The position numbers were made by a program, and so were the translations under genes. 45,204 nucleotides of DNA from Mongoliibacter sp. (GTDB taxonomy: Bacteria; Bacteroidota; Bacteroidia; Cytophagales; Cyclobacteriaceae): assembly GCF_007692705.1 (NCBI RefSeq), contig NZ_REBN01000119.1:1-45204 (forward strand), written 5' to 3'. The notes beneath the pieces were generated by a model, which saw nothing but the letters and a program-made list of their open reading frames with translations, was not told the DNA's origin and searched no databases. Every line of letters starts with the position of its first letter. The first letter of the stretch is position 1. Positions 44,102-45,204 of this stretch are shown here, in pieces.

Positions 44102-44282
44102 GTGAACTAGCCTCAATGACGAAGTTTTCTTGAGAAGTTTTAGCAGTTGTTTTTAGAGGAAACTTCAACATATATTCGCAAAGGTCCAGAAAGTTATAAA
44201 AACGTTCATTAGGTTCTAGTTTTAGAAAAGCTTCCCGCTGTTCCTGCTTACTTTCTTTTTTGGTCTGAAACTTAATTTCCAT
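44070..44282 (-). CDS. small hypothetical protein paired with the nucleotidyltransferase
   Basis: A 70-residue, charged, probably helical protein (MEIKFQTKKESKQEQREAFL, then LEPNERFYNFLDLCEYMLKF). I do not recognise the family. The frame is open further upstream to 44489, but that extension is rich in Phe, Trp and Lys, looks non-coding, and an ATG at 44282 gives a credible protein. The 3' end overlaps the nucleotidyltransferase start by 32 bp, so the two are likely translated together, like other two-gene nucleotidyltransferase units. Confidence 0.65.
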   Translation of the reverse strand: MEIKFQTKKESKQEQREAFLKLEPNERFYNFLDLCEYMLKFPLKTTAKTSQENFVIEASSHGKNLETKHR

Positions 44283-44698
44283 ATAAGTTGGATTTAAGTT
44301 TTTAAATATAACAAACTGATTTGAGATTTTGGAAAAAATAAAATATTGCCAAATAAAGAGGAAGTCCCCACATTTGGATTTAACATAATTAGCCGATACT
44401 TTGAAAAAACCAATTCTATACAGGTTGGATTTATAAAACTTCCCCCAAACTATAAAAAAAGCCCAAAATTTGACAAATCTTATTTTCACTAATTCATAAG
44501 GTTAAATTAGAAAAGGGGATCCTAGATTAAAGTCATAAGCGATGCATTGACTGATGTCAAATTAATGTTTCTGATTACACGCTTCTCTGCCAGTTACATC
44601 AAATTTTAATATGAGTGTATGGATCTATACACGTTAGTCTTTCAATTCCAAACTTTCAACTTTTCTCAAACTTTGAATTTGAGATCGCAGGGGAGGAT

Positions 44699-44750
44699 GA
44701 ATTTCGACCGGGCCGGCGCAAGCCTTGTGCCTGGATAGGATTCGAAATTC
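44699..44750. repeat. GC-rich island inside a 9-bp inverted repeat
   Basis: GAATTTCGA (44699-44707) and TCGAAATTC (44742-44750) are exact complements. The 34-base interior, unusually GC-rich for this region, holds a second stem GGCGCAA-GCC-TTGTGCC (one G/T wobble). The nested form looks like a REP-type or RNA element rather than coding DNA. Confidence 0.6.
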
Positions 44751-44761
44751 TTGATTTTTTG

Positions 44762-44789
44762 GCTACTTTTTCATTAAGGAAAAAGTAGC
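44762..44789. repeat. perfect 11-bp hairpin
   Basis: GCTACTTTTTC pairs exactly with GAAAAAGTAGC around ATTAAG. There is no gene directly upstream on either strand for it to terminate. It lies 11 bp after the GC-rich inverted-repeat island and may belong to the same element. Confidence 0.65.
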
Positions 44790-45072
44790 TTCATAAATAA
44801 ATTTTAATCAGAGTTAAGCATTAAGAACAGGATCATAACAATAATTGCCTACGTGCATTGATACGGATACTCATAATTTTTAAAATTAATGTTTGAATTT
44901 GATCAATATCTAGTTAAAAATTAGTTTAATAAAGTTAAAGCTCAACCTAAACTCCATATAGGTCAAGAATAACCCTACTTCAGAAAGCTATTCAGTATCA
45001 GGTTTTCAAGCGATCTTAATCACTCTTTACAGAAACCCATTACCCAGCCTGCGGTTACTCGGAGCATGTGGG

Positions 45073-45155
45073 TTTCTGGTAACAAAGCCCTTGGCTTGAT
45101 ACAAATTCGTCGCAAAATGCGACTTTACCAGAAATCCGAAGGCACAACCTTCGGA
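45073..45155. repeat. structured repeat element, copy 2
   Basis: TTTCTGGTAA (45073-45082) pairs over 10 bp with TTACCAGAAA (45125-45134), enclosing AAGCC-CTT-GGCTT and the perfect hairpin GTCGCA-AAA-TGCGAC (45109-45123). TCCGAAGG-CACAA-CCTTCGGA (45135-45155) follows. Same order and orientation as copy 1 about 1.54 kb to the left, with several pair-preserving differences. Confidence 0.8.
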
Positions 45156-45204
45156 CAGCAGATAATCTGCGAAATTTTTTAAAAACTATAAAAAAAGTTT
45201 ATAA

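Larger units (their letters stand above)
44283..45204. other. approximately 0.9-kb right-hand region without a supported gene
   Basis: AT-rich DNA with no convincing ORF. It contains a GC-rich inverted-repeat island (44699-44750), a perfect 11-bp hairpin (44762-44789) and the second copy of the structured repeat (45073-45155), with an extra 9-bp inverted repeat (AGAAACCCA at 45031-45039 with TGGGTTTCT at 45069-45077) just before it. Segments about 44500-44690 and 44800-45020 hold nothing I can identify. Confidence 0.6.

Noticed and set aside
44283-44489. Upstream in-frame extension of the small protein next to the nucleotidyltransferase
   Set aside because: Composition is AT-rich and Phe/Trp/Lys-biased, without conserved look; the ATG at 44282 is more credible.
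43532-45155. Composite transposon bounded by the structured repeats
   Set aside because: No transposase, no target-site duplication and no terminal inverted repeats are visible; direct repeats alone do not show mobility.

Overview
The window looks like chromosomal DNA of a Bacteroidota bacterium, most likely order Cytophagales and close to Cyclobacteriaceae (Algoriphagus/Belliella-like). The reasons are low G+C, promoters of the Bacteroidota TTTG / TAnnTTTG type, a division and cell-wall (dcw) cluster in the order usual for the phylum, the Bacteroidota-style FtsZ tail, and the neighbourhood pheT - small coiled coil - zapA - rny. The genus placement is inference; no rRNA or other taxonomic marker beyond protein-coding genes is present.

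Layout. Bases 1-1828 (minus) hold most of a secreted M1 aminopeptidase that runs off the left edge. Bases 1876-3758 (plus) hold a biotin carrier protein, pyrH and frr, closed by a long perfect palindromic terminator. Bases 3830-5503 (minus) hold two tandem, diverged purine nucleoside phosphorylases, followed by an FMN reductase on the plus strand. Bases 6151-21513 (minus) are one uninterrupted dcw operon: mraZ, rsmH, ftsL-like, ftsI, murE, mraY, murD, ftsW, murG, murC, ftsQ, ftsA, ftsZ. Its promoter carries a 10-bp-periodic array of MraZ-type boxes. murF and ddl are absent from the cluster.

Bases 21984-28456 hold a thioredoxin-like lipoprotein, a polyprenyl diphosphate synthase (minus), a glycerolipid acyltransferase overlapping gpsA, and an APC permease. 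Bases 28509-31377 encode two exported enzymes, a DUF5060/DUF4038 glycoside-hydrolase-like protein and a nucleoside-hydrolase-like protein. Then come an aminotransferase overlapping tail-to-tail with an exported zinc phospholipase C/S1-P1-type enzyme, rpsT, radC and a DUF1684 protein. Bases 36336-40952 form the pheT - coiled coil - zapA - rny group, followed by an MtfA-type peptidase and an exported M20 peptidase. The right end (43487-45204) is accessory: a small nucleotidyltransferase pair lies between two directly oriented copies of a structured repeat, with further hairpins.

How it fits together. The core of the window is cell growth: peptidoglycan precursors (murC/D/E/G, mraY), the divisome (ftsA/Q/L/I/W/Z and, separately, zapA with a ZapB-like neighbour), phospholipid head and acyl supply (gpsA plus acyltransferase), prenyl chain synthesis, UMP supply, translation (frr, rpsT, pheT) and RNA turnover (rny). 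The less ordinary signals are the Asn-to-Asp change in one of two purine phosphorylases, the MraZ box array plus a distant matching palindrome, terminator hairpins made from the last codons of convergent genes, and a repeat family whose two copies show compensatory base changes. I saw no clear tRNA, CRISPR array, prophage, insertion sequence or intact transposase.
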